Source: Tubulanus polymorphus (lineage: Eukaryota > Nemertea > Palaeonemertea > Tubulaniformes > Tubulanidae). Taken from it: a stretch of 64,000 nt of DNA. This document shows, one piece after another, positions 1-11,552 of this stretch; position 1 is the stretch's first letter; each line of letters begins with the position of its first letter. Location: NCBI RefSeq assembly GCF_964204645.1, contig NC_134034.1, positions 6,011,414-6,075,413 on the forward strand, given 5' to 3'. A program made the position numbers and the translations under genes. Under the pieces are notes generated by a model. The model worked only from the letters and a program-made list of their open reading frames with translations, did no database searches and had not been told where the DNA came from.

Positions 1-171
1 TGTACAGACTTTAAAACCTTTATCCTTGAATAGAAAAAGGAAAAAATCGGCTACATCTGCTACAGAGGGTGAGTGAGGATCCACCTGTCTCTCACGGCAC
101 CAATTACTGAAGAGTTCCCACTTGGAGTCGTTAACGAGACCTGTCGAGGGTCGTGTCGAAGCGACGATAGA
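1..171 (-). pseudogene. DIRS-type tyrosine recombinase, N-terminal fragment
   Basis: One minus-strand frame across this stretch reads as the helical N-terminal (core-binding) domain of a DIRS/Ngaro-type tyrosine recombinase: it contains NDSKWELFSNWC, then RQVDPHSPSV and VADFFLFLF. The catalytic domain would lie to the left of the window edge. In the intact family this enzyme integrates a circular DNA copy and is encoded after RT and RNase H. Here it abuts the RT thumb region almost directly, so intervening sequence is missing. The assignment rests on recalled family pattern; the fragment is only about 55 residues. Confidence 0.55.
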
Positions 172-1128
172 TGAGGCAACGTTTGCCGAAAAACCTTCAC
201 TCTGGAGACTACGCTGGACAGCGGCCACGCGTGAAGTTTGAACCAATGAACAGAACTTACCTGTCCAACAGAACTTACCTGTACCGACCAAAAACTAGCG
301 GAACGCTGTGTTCCACTGGTCAAGCCGAGAACTGCCGATTTGAGTTTCTCTATTCGGCTGTCCGCCGGCCGGACGATCCCTCGAACGAGATCGAAAAACA
401 TTCCGAGATAAAGGAATTTCTCCGATGGGGCAAGCTGGGACTTTTCCCCATTTACGAGGAAACCTAATTCCCGATTCGGGGAACGAGATCGACATTCTCC
501 CTCCGAATTGCCTACCACCAACCAATCGTCTAGGTATACAAAAAGACGAATACCTTTCCTTTGTAGCCTTTTCTGGACCCCCTTTACGACCTTGGTACAT
601 ACCCAAGTGGCTGCACTCAGGCCGAAGGGGAGCGACGTGAACTGATAGTGGATGCCTTTCCACTTTACGCGGAGATACCGATGAGACTTCGGATGCACCG
701 GCACTTGAAAATAAGTGTATTTCATTCGATAGAAGCAGCCCATTGCCTGGGTTTCATGCCTTGAATGACTTCTTTGGGGGTCATCATTTTGAATTTTGGG
801 CAGTCGAGAAACTTGTTTAGGAAAGAGAGAGGTCTTATCACCGTCCGAAGACCGCCGGATGCCTTGGAACGGTGAAGATCCTGGAATACCAACCCCAAGA
901 GGGATGATCCCGAACGCGACGCAGGGCTCCTTTATCGATTGGCTCCTGGATCGCCGGGATAATGTGCTGCTCCTGACCTTTCTTGGGTCGCATGTCCGGA
1001 GGGGACCTTCCCCAGGGAGGTTTCTTGCGAAACTGAAACCGGTTCCCGGCCGAGACGGTTCGTGTCAGCCAGGTATCGCCAATGAGCTCGTACCAGCGGA
1101 AAGCACAGCTTCTTAGGCATGCTCCCAC
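172..1128 (-). pseudogene. DIRS-type reverse transcriptase (frameshifted)
   Basis: Two minus-strand frames (838-1128 and 172-743) together cover the RT of a DIRS-like element. The upstream frame has the linker that precedes RT fingers (IQEPIDKGALRRV, then YSRIFTVP). The downstream frame has YFQVPVHP, LPFGLS, the catalytic YLDDW box at about 525-536, LGFLVNGEKS and FLYLGM. YLDDW is typical of DIRS rather than gypsy, BEL or LINE RTs. A frame break lies between 743 and 838. After the thumb the reading passes directly into the recombinase fragment, so RNase H is absent. A short direct duplication (ACAGAACTTACCTGT) lies at about 256-285. Confidence 0.75.
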
Positions 1129-1141
1129 TGGTACGGAGCCT

Positions 1142-1907
1142 TCATTGCGTTTGATTAGTCTGCCTCCGAAAGGGATTGACCTTTTTTGGACCTTTACCCT
1201 TAGCAGAGAACTTCCTGCCCGACTTCTGATTCGAAATTAAGGCATTAGAACCATTCGCAGACCAGCCGGCCTGCCGATACTGGGCCGAGCGGTTAGCACC
1301 GTCCTGTACTGCAACCAAAGCTGATTTCCCGGACGAAGACGCCGTAGGCTTGGCCGCGTCCTTTTTCTTAGGAATAAGCCATGGGGCCGTCTTATGCTGC
1401 GAATCCTTCAGCCTTTGAGCTTGTTGAGCTGTCGGCCAACACCAACCCGAAAACAAACGACTTGACAGCCCCAACAGGGCCCTATACAAGTTTTGTTTAA
1501 TCGCATCTGAGAGTTTGGCATCTTTTAACAAGAAGTGCCGAGCTATCAGGGCCAGATTAGCCTGTAACCTGAATGCCACTGGCACTTGATGGCAAATCGC
1601 TCTTGCTGATGACTGTAGGAGTCTGTCAATCGTAGTGACCCATCCGAAACCATATCCAAATCTGGCGCCGACGAAGCCAATAGGGATTTTATCGCGACCA
1701 GTTCCCCGTGCATCGCGAACAGAGCAATGTCTTGAAGGAACCGATTTGGCAAATGCTTTCGCTTAAGGACTGCATAGCCTCCATTGCCTGTTTAGGCGTG
1801 GCATACGTGCTAGGTTGAGCCGTGAAAATGCCCAACGTACCCAAATCCCACATCGGCATCGGCATCGATAGCCGTGGTTGGCTTAAATGACGAACCTGGA
1901 GTCGCAT
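1142..1907 (-). pseudogene. DIRS gag-like ORF, C-terminal part, frameshifted
   Basis: Three overlapping minus-strand frames (1142-1585, 1546-1752, 1689-1907) form one decayed coding region just upstream of the RT in element order. The longest carries LQANLALIARHFLLKDAKL and an A/K/S-rich C-terminus, consistent with the nucleocapsid-like ORF1 of DIRS elements. No zinc knuckle is visible. The assignment rests mainly on position immediately 5' of the DIRS RT and on the shared GC-rich composition; residue-level support is weak. Confidence 0.5.
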
Positions 1908-2255
1908 GATAGCTAGGCCGAATTCCGGTAATATGCGGCTCCGTACACGAAAGGAACTTTAGATCTTTGTTAACGGATTACAGAGGAGGCCAGGACCAGT
2001 CCTGGGATCCTGCTTGTAGTGCTTATAGCTCTTCGCTGAAGGCCAACACTTGCGCTTGAATGGCTAGTAATATGGAACTAACTTCGTCCGAAGGAGCCGA
2101 CCTGTGGCTGGAATGAGACTTCCTTCGGTGTCGCACCGGAGACCGGGAACGTGACCGATAGGTCGACGATACCGTCGACATTTATCTCCTGCGGTAGATC
2201 TCACTATCCCTGTTGCGCGCGAAACAGAGCTCCTATTCGGAGATCGAGAACGGTG

Positions 2256-2801
2256 TCACCTACCGCCGTGCTTATCCGTTTTCCTACGGCGCTCTCGTGG
2301 GCGACGCTCACTGTGCGCACTTAACGAGCGATCGGCTGTAGATCCTTTGCAGGGTGATACAGAGATCGAGTATTCACGTGCCTTGCGGACCTTGACCGGG
2401 GTCCGGGACCGGGTACTGGCACCTGAATGTAAACCAGTTCCTGACCAGGACCGTGTTTTTGACCGAGACCGGACCTTCGACCGGATGACCGGGTCCGTGA
2501 CCGGACCAGGGACCGAATTCTTTAATGCGACCGGGACCCGCAAATCTGACGTGAGCGGGCCGGTTGTCGCGATCGAGATCCCGTGGAGACCGAATCCGCC
2601 GGGACGAGGTGGGTTCGAAACCTGCGTGACCGGCCGATCAAGGGCAGGGGGAGCAGGAATACTCGGAGAGTTAGTAACCACTGACGTATTGTCAGCACTA
2701 CTAGTCGACTTCTCTTTCCGAGAAGCGTAGGAGCGAGACTTGGCGTTGGCCCCTTGGGGGCGGAAATACCACTGTCCGCCATAATCTGAAAAAAATACCA
2801 A
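2256..2801 (-). CDS. DIRS gag-like ORF, N-terminal R/S-rich part
   Basis: A 181-codon minus-strand frame rich in R, S, P and T, with RS dipeptide stretches (RSKVRSRSKTRSWSG) and an HSERRPRERRRK C-terminus. The plus strand shows the matching iteration of GACCGG-type hexamers at about 2390-2540. Its base composition matches the DIRS RT to its left and contrasts with the AT-rich DNA to its right, so I take it as the start of the same element's ORF1. Between 1908 and 2255 the frame is not open. Its function is unknown beyond a possible basic nucleic-acid-binding role. Confidence 0.4.
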   Translation of the reverse strand: MVFFSDYGGQWYFRPQGANAKSRSYASRKEKSTSSADNTSVVTNSPSIPAPPALDRPVTQVSNPPRPGGFGLHGISIATTGPLTSDLRVPVALKNSVPGPVTDPVIRSKVRSRSKTRSWSGTGLHSGASTRSRTPVKVRKAREYSISVSPCKGSTADRSLSAHSERRPRERRRKTDKHGGR

Positions 2802-5390
2802 ACAACCTCTCCTTACGGAGGATATGTAATATTGGAGACAAGATATATTTGAAAATACACTCTTGAAAGAGAAGAATATATTATCTGTAGGATGAATATA
2901 TTTATTATAGTATCGAACGATAACCGGAAGAAATTCAAGATATAGACCAAATCATCGACTTGTATTCATGTATTAAACCGGAGAGGAGAGCACGTACGAA
3001 CCACCCGAGAATCGACGAATCTAATTCAATGGATTCGATCCCCCAACCGACCGATCGCGATCAATATCAACAATCTTCCACTTCTCTGTCTCGATCAGTG
3101 ACTGTTAATCTACAACTAGATGGGCGTTTAACAACCGATAATTTCAACCGATTTTCCGACCAACAATTCAAGCCGTCTTGCTCAGCGTAAAAAGATGGTG
3201 AATCTCCCGTTGAGGGCGCCACTATACGGGTTCACAAAGTCGTTATTTCTGGCGTTTTCCGGCCAAGCTAGTGTTGGCTACGTATGTTTTTACAGGGAAC
3301 GTATTGAAGGGAATAGGAATTTCCTGGACCTCTTTTGCTCGGAGTATGGGTACCAAAAACGGTGGGGCATTCGGCTCGGATGTACTGGCATACCTTTACT
3401 GGGATTCCCCTCCTTTCTATAGGTTTGATTTCAAAAGTTAAGTTGGTTAGGCCTATGTCGCTAAGATGCTGGCCAATGCCATAAGCAGGATTTCCCTTGA
3501 ATTAACGCGCTTATATATGAACTAAACTCTCGGATTCCTTATTTTTACTATGTTATAGGATATAGAAGATTTTGGAATAGTGGTCTGTGCTCAACTTTTG
3601 ATCGATTGATTGAGGACCTCATTTCTTTGACAAAAGCCGGAATCTTCAGTTGAATCAGGAGAAACAAAAATTGTTCAGGACACACTATATCATGATACTT
3701 ACTAGCCAAAAATTAGTTCATCAAAACTACGTCAGTTCCAAAAACTACCATCATGCTTCCCCAAAATGGAAAATTAAATAAATAATATTTTACTTCATTT
3801 ATTTACATTTCATTTGTCTGTACATCATGATATAAATTGTTGTTATTGTTTTATGTGCATGTACCCGTATGAGCTGAAGTTTTCACTTCATTTGAATAAA
3901 TTCTTAAATACAGTAATTCTAATTCTCAATAGTTTTTCTTATTGTTTGGTAATTCCTTGTAACTTCTCATTGTAATTCTATTTCCACAATTCATACAAGA
4001 ACTAGTTGAATGAAAGTACAGTTAGGCTGGACCTGACAACCCATAATGAGTGCTAGCATCGAAATTTGATTATTTTGATTTTATTTTCGGTGTCATTAAA
4101 CTTCGTAAATAAAGGTTCAACTGACATTGTACTTAGCATAGCTTCGATTGGGTTTCATATTTCTACATTTTCTACAAGGAGGAGCCTTAAAAGGTCGACC
4201 CCGGGTAGAGGTCAAAACTTGGTTTACTTTCTCAACTTGCTGGAGACTAGCATCTGCATTCATGCCTCGATTTGTCTGGCCTATGAGAGTCGAAAAACAT
4301 TTTCCCATACACAGGCTTGGCTTTAGTGTAGATTAAGGCTAGGCACTGGATTAAGTGGAACTCTTAACTCGCAAAATTAAACGAGTCAACAAGAAAGATC
4401 CAATAATTGAACATTTATCTATCTATATCAATTAACAGCTTTAAATATACATTCTGCAAGAGTACACAAAAGTACACATTTTATCCGAATCAAGCGTTAA
4501 AGCCACAGATTGGCTTAGCTTGGACTTGAATCCTGGTTCCATTGCTTAAAGTTCTATTGAAATCCCCTTGGTTACCTCGGAATATCGCTTAGATTTTAAA
4601 GACTACAAATTTGGTCCCAGGAAAACCAAGTAAAGCGGGGTACTACTGTACATCAGCTGTTGACCTATTTTTCTCTGGTTGAATCAAGTTATTACTGAAA
4701 TAGCGTTCGTTTTATTTTATCTTTAAAAAATTGTGTCGTTAAGCTATCCTGCTGCAAATTTCACAGTTGTAGTTCACTGGTGGCATCTGATATGAAATAT
4801 AATCACTGCTACAAGAAGTATTTTCTCGGTATCTGTATGTCCATCTTAGCAAATCAACTTGGTCCATGATTCCTCCTTTTATAGATAGTCTAAAAATAAG
4901 AATTGATACATTTTTCGAACAGATGGTATGCCATTTCTTTAAAAAACCTGATGATTATAGCAAATTAATTATTCGCAATTGTTAAATCCATTAATACTCA
5001 CGGTGAATTAAAACGAAATTAAGTAAAGATCCTTTTGTCCAAAAGCCGCATCATCATTATAAGTAGCTATCAAATTTAACTTACCTCCAGTCTCCAACAC
5101 AGAATAGGCCTACCACAATCACCCATTGTCATGCGTGACGTGTTGACAAAAGAAAAGTGGCTCTTATAATCATATTTTACATACATTTGAAATGTTGAAA
5201 TAAAATTTTTTCGTCTTGTAAAGAAGTAAACCACATTCTTGGAATATTCAGCATAGTGTTTAAAGTTGGCTTGTAGGGTTGTGATAGGGTTTTGATAGGT
5301 TTTCAAACTCCACAAATGCTGTGTATGCATGTCTCTATAACCAATAATTAGGTAGAGACTAAAGCAAAGGTTCAGGACTCGGCAGCGGTC
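2802..5390. other. Non-coding stretch, no recognisable gene
   Basis: The left end (2802 to about 3190) may be the 5' leader of the DIRS element, but I cannot define its terminal repeat. The remainder is AT-rich with short chance ORFs lacking family motifs. Two copies of TAGGCCTA occur (3448-3455, 5105-5112), as in the right-hand flank of the window. Confidence 0.5.
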
Positions 5391-5438
5391 CCGGCCCGGA
5401 AAATATTTAAAAACGTGTATTGTCGGTTCCTAGCACGA

Positions 5439-5545
5439 TTTCAGCAGCATTTTTCGAAAATTCGCTGAAATTTCAGCATTTTTCGGAAATTCCCTGAAAT
5501 TTCAGCGTTTTTCGGAAATCCCCTGAAATTTCAGTGTTTTCTTTT
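5439..5545. repeat. 29-bp minisatellite, about 3.5 units
   Basis: TTTCAG recurs at 5439, 5471, 5500 and 5529, giving a unit of 29 bp (first interval 32). Each unit reads TTTCAGC(A/G)TTTTTCG followed by GAAAT-CCCTGAAA. The array lies between an inverted pair, CGGTTCCT (about 5424) and AGGAACCG (about 5591). Confidence 0.75.
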
Positions 5546-5639
5546 CAGCGTTTCACTGTTTCAAGGTTTCAGCTTTTTCAGCGGAGTTCAGGAACCGTCA
5601 AAAGAAGGTATCTTTTCGCTCTAGCCCGACCTCCGCCCA

Positions 5640-6634
5640 TCTTAACGGAAAACGGACCCGCCAAATCCAGACCGATTTCTGAATTTATTTTGACGAGCTA
5701 GTTCCCGAGTGCACTGCTAGTTGTTACACATTATCATTATGTGCTTATACTATCAAAAGTCCTGTAATGTCACTCGATTTTGACAGATTTATCGGAAATT
5801 TGGTTTCTTCCGGTAATAATTCGCATCTTTCGACTCTCGCTCGCGATCGGACAACTCCATTTTCATCCAGGTACGGGTTCAACCCTGCGAGTTTACTACT
5901 GAGTAATACATTTTCCTTCTTTTCTAACGCTACTATTTTTTCACTGAAAGTTTCTCGCTGACGTACTTTCACCAACTCTACATCCACTGCTTTCAGTTCT
6001 TCTGGAGACAATACGCGATCATATAATTTCTACTCGACTTACACGTTTTACAGTTCAATACGAATCGCTTAACCCATGAATAAATTCGAACCAACGAAAA
6101 CATTCCTGTCGAGGATATACCACCGTTTTGTACAGTTAACCATGTTGACCATGGACTAGGTTTCAAACTCCACACAAATTCGTCGAATGGAATATTCGTC
6201 ATCGAAACATCATTTCCTTTGCGATTTTCTGTATTTTCAACGTGTAAATCCAACGCACGAATCATAAGCCCAGTAGGTTTTTCTACGTCTGGATTTTCGA
6301 CTGTTTCATGAGTAATATAATCTCCCCAATCTTTACGAATTTCATCCATGGCTTTGGATGATATTTTGATCTCTGTTTCCGGCCATCAGTCTGAGATATC
6401 GCATAGAAATTGTGGTCCATGCCACCATAACTGTTCATCTTTCAACCGAGCTATACTGCAGCCTCTTGACGCGACATCTGCTGGATTACAACTTATCTCC
6501 ACTGAGACGGAGAAGTAACTTCGTGAATTTTACCGATACGATTTGAAACAAACGTCTTGTAACTTCGACTTTCTCCTCTTAACCAGAACAAAACATCATA
6601 ACCGAATCCACCGAATCTGGCGACAGTCGTAGGC
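5640..6634 (-). pseudogene. BEL/Pao retrotransposon pol remnant (RNase H to integrase)
   Basis: Minus-strand frames in order from the right: an RNase H-like end (VLFWLRGESRSYKTFVSNR, then SPSQWR), the tether NPADVASRG with LWWHGPQFL (about 6390-6480), a linker with RIYSWVKRFVLNCK (about 6040), and the pre-integrase zinc region with MSPEELKAVDVEL and LNPYLDENGV (5745-6011). This order and these motifs are characteristic of BEL/Pao pol. Frameshifts and stops separate the blocks, so it is a relic. It ends on the right at the Polinton A insertion site (6629-6634). Only about 20 codons of possible continuation are visible past the right end of Polinton A (22734 onward), so the upstream RT is missing. 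Confidence 0.75.
6629..6634. repeat. Target-site duplication of Polinton A, left copy
   Basis: GTAGGC immediately precedes the terminal AGTAATAGG. The same hexamer follows the terminal CCTATTACT at 22728-22733. Six-bp duplications are the hallmark of Polinton/Maverick integration. Confidence 0.92.
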
Positions 6635-7114
6635 AGTAATAGGCGTAATGGGCTTTCAAGCCAAAGGTCGAACGGTCGAGTGAGTAAAAAATGAAAAACA
6701 TGAAAATAATTACAATTTCTACTTGAATTACTCGCGAAACTCATAAAAATGAAAAATAAATTCTCACACGCTCTAATTTATTTTTCATTTTTATGAGTTT
6801 CACTCCTAATTCAAGTAGAAATTGTAATTATTTTCATGTTTTTCATTTTTTACTCACTCGCCCCTTCAACCTTTAACCTGAAAGCCTATTATCCCTATTA
6901 CTCTTAAAATAATCATATACGTGAATAACATTCAAATTGACAGATTATTCAATATCAAAGTGTAAGCTCTTATAGAATAAATATAAAAGTATATATTTAC
7001 AACATTATTTCAATATTCATATTTGTATGAGTTAGATTTTAAACATTAAAAGTGTTAGTAAAGTGTGATTGAAATAATACATGATATAAATCATTGAACT
7101 TCTAAAATCAATTT
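6635..7114 (+). repeat. Polinton A left terminal inverted repeat with fold-back hairpin
   Basis: It matches the reverse complement of 22272-22727 apart from small indels (for example an extra segment near 7030-7055 on this side). The outer 268 bp (6635-6902) is itself an imperfect palindrome: it opens with AGTAATAGG and closes with CCTATTACT, with a tip at about 6768-6778 (TCACACGCTCT). The inner part, 6903-7114, is AT-rich and runs up to the polymerase start, so it probably holds that gene's promoter. Confidence 0.9.
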
Positions 7115-7136
7115 TAATAAAAAATTTAGTATTAAA
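7111..7136 (+). promoter_or_regulatory. Early-type promoter-like box before polymerase
   Basis: ATTTTAATAAAAAATTT followed by (T)ATTAAA directly abuts the ATG. Almost the same block precedes the second gene (11158-11182) and a variant precedes the zinc-finger gene (about 18165-18189). It differs from the T-run plus TAAATG block before the structural genes. A promoter role is inferred from position and recurrence only. Confidence 0.4.
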
Positions 7137-10100
7137 ATGGAAGCAAATAAGTACTACTGTCCAACATGTAATATCAATATAGATAAATCCCAAAAAGCAA
7201 GGCACAATAAAACTAAAACACATTTAGAGAATAAATTGAAACTAGAATATAAAGATGATATATTAGAATCTAAATTAGATGAATTAAAGAATGAAAAAGA
7301 AATATATAAATGTGATACATGTAATCAATCATTCAGTGATAAAAGATATTATAATAAACATTTAAAATCTAAAAGTCATATTAGAAATAAGAATAATGAT
7401 ATTTTAGGTGAAGATTATTTTGATTAAGATAATGATAAGAAACAGAAGACAATTAAAAGCATAAAAAGTAAATTAAACAATAAAAGACCATACATGGAAG
7501 ATGTAAGAAATTATATTAATTCATTAGATAATAAAAAAGATATAGAGATAACCGAAGCATTTAAAAGTGATATTGGCCCAGCAGCTATCGAGTTTAAATT
7601 TCATGAAGGAAAAACATTAGAAGAAAATAAAAAACATTTAGAAAATATGAAAAATATTATAAAAATAATTACTGATGTTGATTACCCTAAAATTAGTATA
7701 TCTTCTAAAGTTAAATTCATAAAATCTGAAGATAAACCAATATATAATATAAATTCTCATTCACAACATATTATATCTAAACAACATATAGATGATGAAT
7801 TAGATAAATGTTATAATGAAGTAAAAACTAAAATAGAAGAGAAATATTTTGAAGGATCTGGTTTAATATTTGATGAAATAATATTTATGACTTTACATGT
7901 GTATAACACAAAATATAATAAGTTAACTAAATCAAAACAAATAGATGAAAATAATGTATCATATTATAAAGAACAAGATATTGAAGCATCGAGTTATATT
8001 AAACTACCATTTAAAACTAATGCTGTAATAAATGTACAAAATGAAGATGATAAATGTTTTCTATGGGCTATAACAAGTTGTTTACACCCAGTTGAAGATT
8101 ATAAACAACATAGTTTTAGATTAACTCATCATAAACCATTTGAAAATAGTTATAAGATAGATAAGTATCCTGTTAGAATTAAAAACGTCCCAAAGATAGA
8201 AAGAGATAATAATTTAAGAATAAATGTATTTGATTTAATCAAATTACCAAATACAAAAGGTAACAATATAAAACATTATACATTAGAACCTTTATATCTA
8301 TCAAAAGATTATGATTCAAACGATGTTATAGATATATCATATTATGAGAATCATTATATGTGGATTAAACAAATAGATTTATTTTTTAAATCAGAAAATG
8401 ATCACCATAAAATATATCTATGTAGAAAATGTTTACATAAATTCAGTAATGAAAGTACATTATTAAATCATAAACAATTATGTGAAAATCATGATAATTG
8501 TAAATTAGTTTTACCAAATGAAAAGGATAAAATATTAGAATTCAAAAAATATGATTACAAAAATAAAGTTCCATTTGTAATATATGGAGATTTTGAATCA
8601 TTAAATAAAGAATTAACTGATCAAGATAGAAAAGAAATATATTATAAAAGATAGAAATTAAATTCTAATGAAAATGATTTTTCAGATGAACCACCAAAAA
8701 CAAATACAATTAAAAAGATTCATCAATCAGCTGCAGCTTTCGGGTTATATATTAAATCTGATTATCCAGAACTAATTAAAAGTGAATATTATCATTATAG
8801 AAATGAAAATGTTATCAATCATTTTTGTGACTTATTAATTGAATATGAAATAAGATTTAGTAAATTATTGAATACAAATATAGAAATTATAATGACAGAA
8901 GAAGATAAAGAAAAATTTGCGTTTGCAGATAAATGTTATTATTGTGAAAAGATATTTAATTATAAAGATAAAAAGTAAGAGACCATGATCATTTGAATGG
9001 AAAGTTTAGAGGCGCTGCACATAAGAATTGTAACTTACAAGCTAAGAAAATTAATTTTGTACCAGTTATATTTCATAATCTATCAGGATATGATGCACAT
9101 TTATTCATCAAACAGTTATGCCATAAAATAGAAGAAATTAATAATGAAATAGAAAGATTAAATTCAAATAGATCAAAAGATAAAATACCAACTTATAAAT
9201 TTAGAATGTTAGCTAAAACATCTGAGAATTATATATCATTCCAATTTAGTTGCCTAAGATTTATAGATTCATATAGATTTTTAAATAGTTCATTAGATAA
9301 CTTATCAAAATCATTAGTTGATGATGAATTAAAAATATTAAAACAACACTATGCAAATAATGATGATTTGCAATTAATGAGATATAAAGGAGCAATTCCA
9401 TATTCATTTTATAAATCACATAATGATTTTAATATAACTGAATCAAAAAATGAATATGTTAAAGATGAAGTATATAATAGAACATTGAATATTTGGAATC
9501 ATTTCAAAATAACAAATCATGGACAATTAGTAGATTTATATTTAAAATCAGATGTATTATTATTATCGGATATATTCGAAAGGTTTAGAGATGTAAACCT
9601 AAAATATTTTAACATTGATCCTTGTCATTGTTATTCATCACCAGGTTTAACATGGGATTGTGGATTAAAATTTACAGATATAAAAATGGATTTGTTAACA
9701 AATATAGATCAATTATCATTATTTGAAAAATCTATAAGAGGAGGAGTTTCAGGTGTATTAGGTGATAGATATTTCAATGTAAATGATAAACCTGGTTATT
9801 ATAAAAGTTATTATATATAGATGCAAATAATTTGTATGGTTGGGTAATGATGGAACCACAACCTTATCGAGTATTTGAAATAAGTGAAGTTTTACAGAAT
9901 GAAAATAATGATAAATTTGATTGGAAGAAAAGAATTCTAGATATTGCAGATGATTCAGATACTGGTTACTTCTTTGTTGTAGATTTAGAATATCCTGAAC
10001 ATATTAAATTTAAATCTAGAAATCTAGCATACTGTCCCGAACATAAAACTGTAACTCATGAAGAATTATCAAATTACCAAAAAAGAATTAAACCCGAAAA

Positions 10101-11153
10101 TCATATTCATACAGAAAAGTTAATGGTAACTCAAGAAGATAAATATAATTATGTAGTACATTACAGAATGTTAAAGTTTTATTTGAGTCAAGGAATGATT
10201 CTAAAAAAAGTACATAGATATATTTCATTTAGTCAATCTAAGTGGTTAGAAAAATATATAGATTTTAACACCAAACAGAGAAATGAAGCTAAAACCGATT
10301 TTAAGAAAGATTTCTTCAAGTTAATGAACAATGCATTCTATGGTAACACTTGTGAAAATATTAGAAATAGAAATGATATTGAGTTAGTTAGTAATGGTAA
10401 AAGAATTAGACATTTACAAACATATCCTAAGTTCATTGGTAACAGAATATTTGATGAAAATTTAGCCGCAGTTAAGATGAGAAGAACATCAATGAAATTT
10501 AATAAACCAATCTATGTTGGCGCTTCAGTTTTAGAATTATCAAAATTACTAATGTATGAATTCTATTATAATGTATTACAACCACTTTTTCGAGAAAAAC
10601 ATATAGAAATATTATATTTTGATACTGACAGTTACATATTAAAGATAAAAACTGATAACATAACTGATGATTTAAAAACATTAAAACATCATTTTGATTT
10701 CAGTAATTATCCTAAAGATCATGAATTGTTTAGCAATGATAATAAAAAAGTTCCCGGTAAATTCAAAGATGAATTAGGTGGTGAAGAAATGATTGAATTC
10801 ATCGGTATTAGATCTAAAATGTCTTCATATAAAACTAGAGAACATGAAGCTAAAAAGTTAAAAGGAATAACCAAAAGTGTAGTAGAAAAGAATATTCATT
10901 TCAAAGATTACATCAATTGTATATTCAATGAAGAAGTTAGAAAACATAAGATGAGATGTTTAAGATCTGAAGATCATGAAATGTTTATTGAAGAAATTGA
11001 AAAATAAGTCTAAACCCATTTGATGATAAAAGATATATTTTAGATGATGGAATTCATACAGTTGCTTATGGTTGTAATTCAGATGAATATTTAAAATTTA
11101 AAAGAGAAGAAACAAAAGAGAACGAGATAATGAAAAGAATTCTAACGTGTTAA
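7137..11153 (+). pseudogene. Protein-primed type B DNA polymerase (Polinton A), broken
   Basis: This enzyme replicates the linear element. Visible parts in order: two C2H2 fingers in the first 90 codons (YYCPTC; YKCDTC), a third finger near 8410 (YLCRKC), Exo I DFES (about 8590), a Cys/His block (CYYCEK to HDHLNGKFRGAAH, about 8935-9020), Exo II NLSGYDAH (about 9075), Exo III YLKSDVLLL (about 9540), Pol A box DANNLYGW (about 9820), Pol B box MNNAFYG (about 10325) and Pol C box FDTDSY (about 10617). Breaks: TAA at 7425, TAG at 8652, a 1-nt loss near 8973, a frame change near 9805 and a 1-nt loss near 11003. About 10 codons present in copy B near 9440 are absent. Calling one gene through these breaks is justified by collinearity with copy B. 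Confidence 0.92.
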
Positions 11154-11157
11154 TCAA

Positions 11158-11182
11158 ATTTTAATAAAAATATGTTATTAAA
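11158..11182 (+). promoter_or_regulatory. Early-type promoter-like box before second gene
   Basis: ATTTTAATAAAAATATG then TTATTAAA abuts the ATG, echoing the block before the polymerase gene. The role is inferred from recurrence. Confidence 0.35.
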
Positions 11183-11535
11183 ATGGAGAGTAAACAAGCG
11201 GAAGTGAGAACAACAAATCATTTCTAGATAGAATAAAAGATACTTCAAATATCAAATCAGTAGATTAAAAATTCAAAAAGTTAACAGAATTAACAATTCA
11301 TAAGAAATATTTAATTACAAATATTGAAACAATTACTAACAAATATGGAGATAAATTAGTTATACACTTAGAATATGAAGGATTAAAAGGAAATACATAT
11401 AAATTCAGAACATATTTACCAGATAGATTTCATAGATTATCAAGTGAAGATTTAGAAGAATTATGTTCTGGAGATTTCTATTTCGTAAACAAAGGTTAGA
11501 ATGAAAAAGGGCACCATGAAATAGATTTCGAATAA
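11183..11535 (+). pseudogene. Small basic protein, broken (copy A)
   Basis: Homologue of the 113-residue ORF at 35102-35443 in element B. A 1-nt loss near codon 6 and in-frame stops (near 11266 and 11497) break it. The conserved part contains KYGDKLVIHLEYEG, then KFRTYLPDRFHRL and LEELCSGDFYFV. The beta-rich pattern ending in a LPDRF-like strand suggests a small nucleic-acid-binding fold such as an OB fold, but this is a guess. It lies directly after the polymerase gene and has the same type of upstream AT block, so a role in replication is plausible. Confidence 0.6.
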
Positions 11536-11552
11536 GAAAATATGTAAAATAA

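Noticed and set aside
3195-3422. A short plus-strand protein-coding gene
   Set aside because: A 75-codon frame without motif, homologous copy or start context; indistinguishable from chance.
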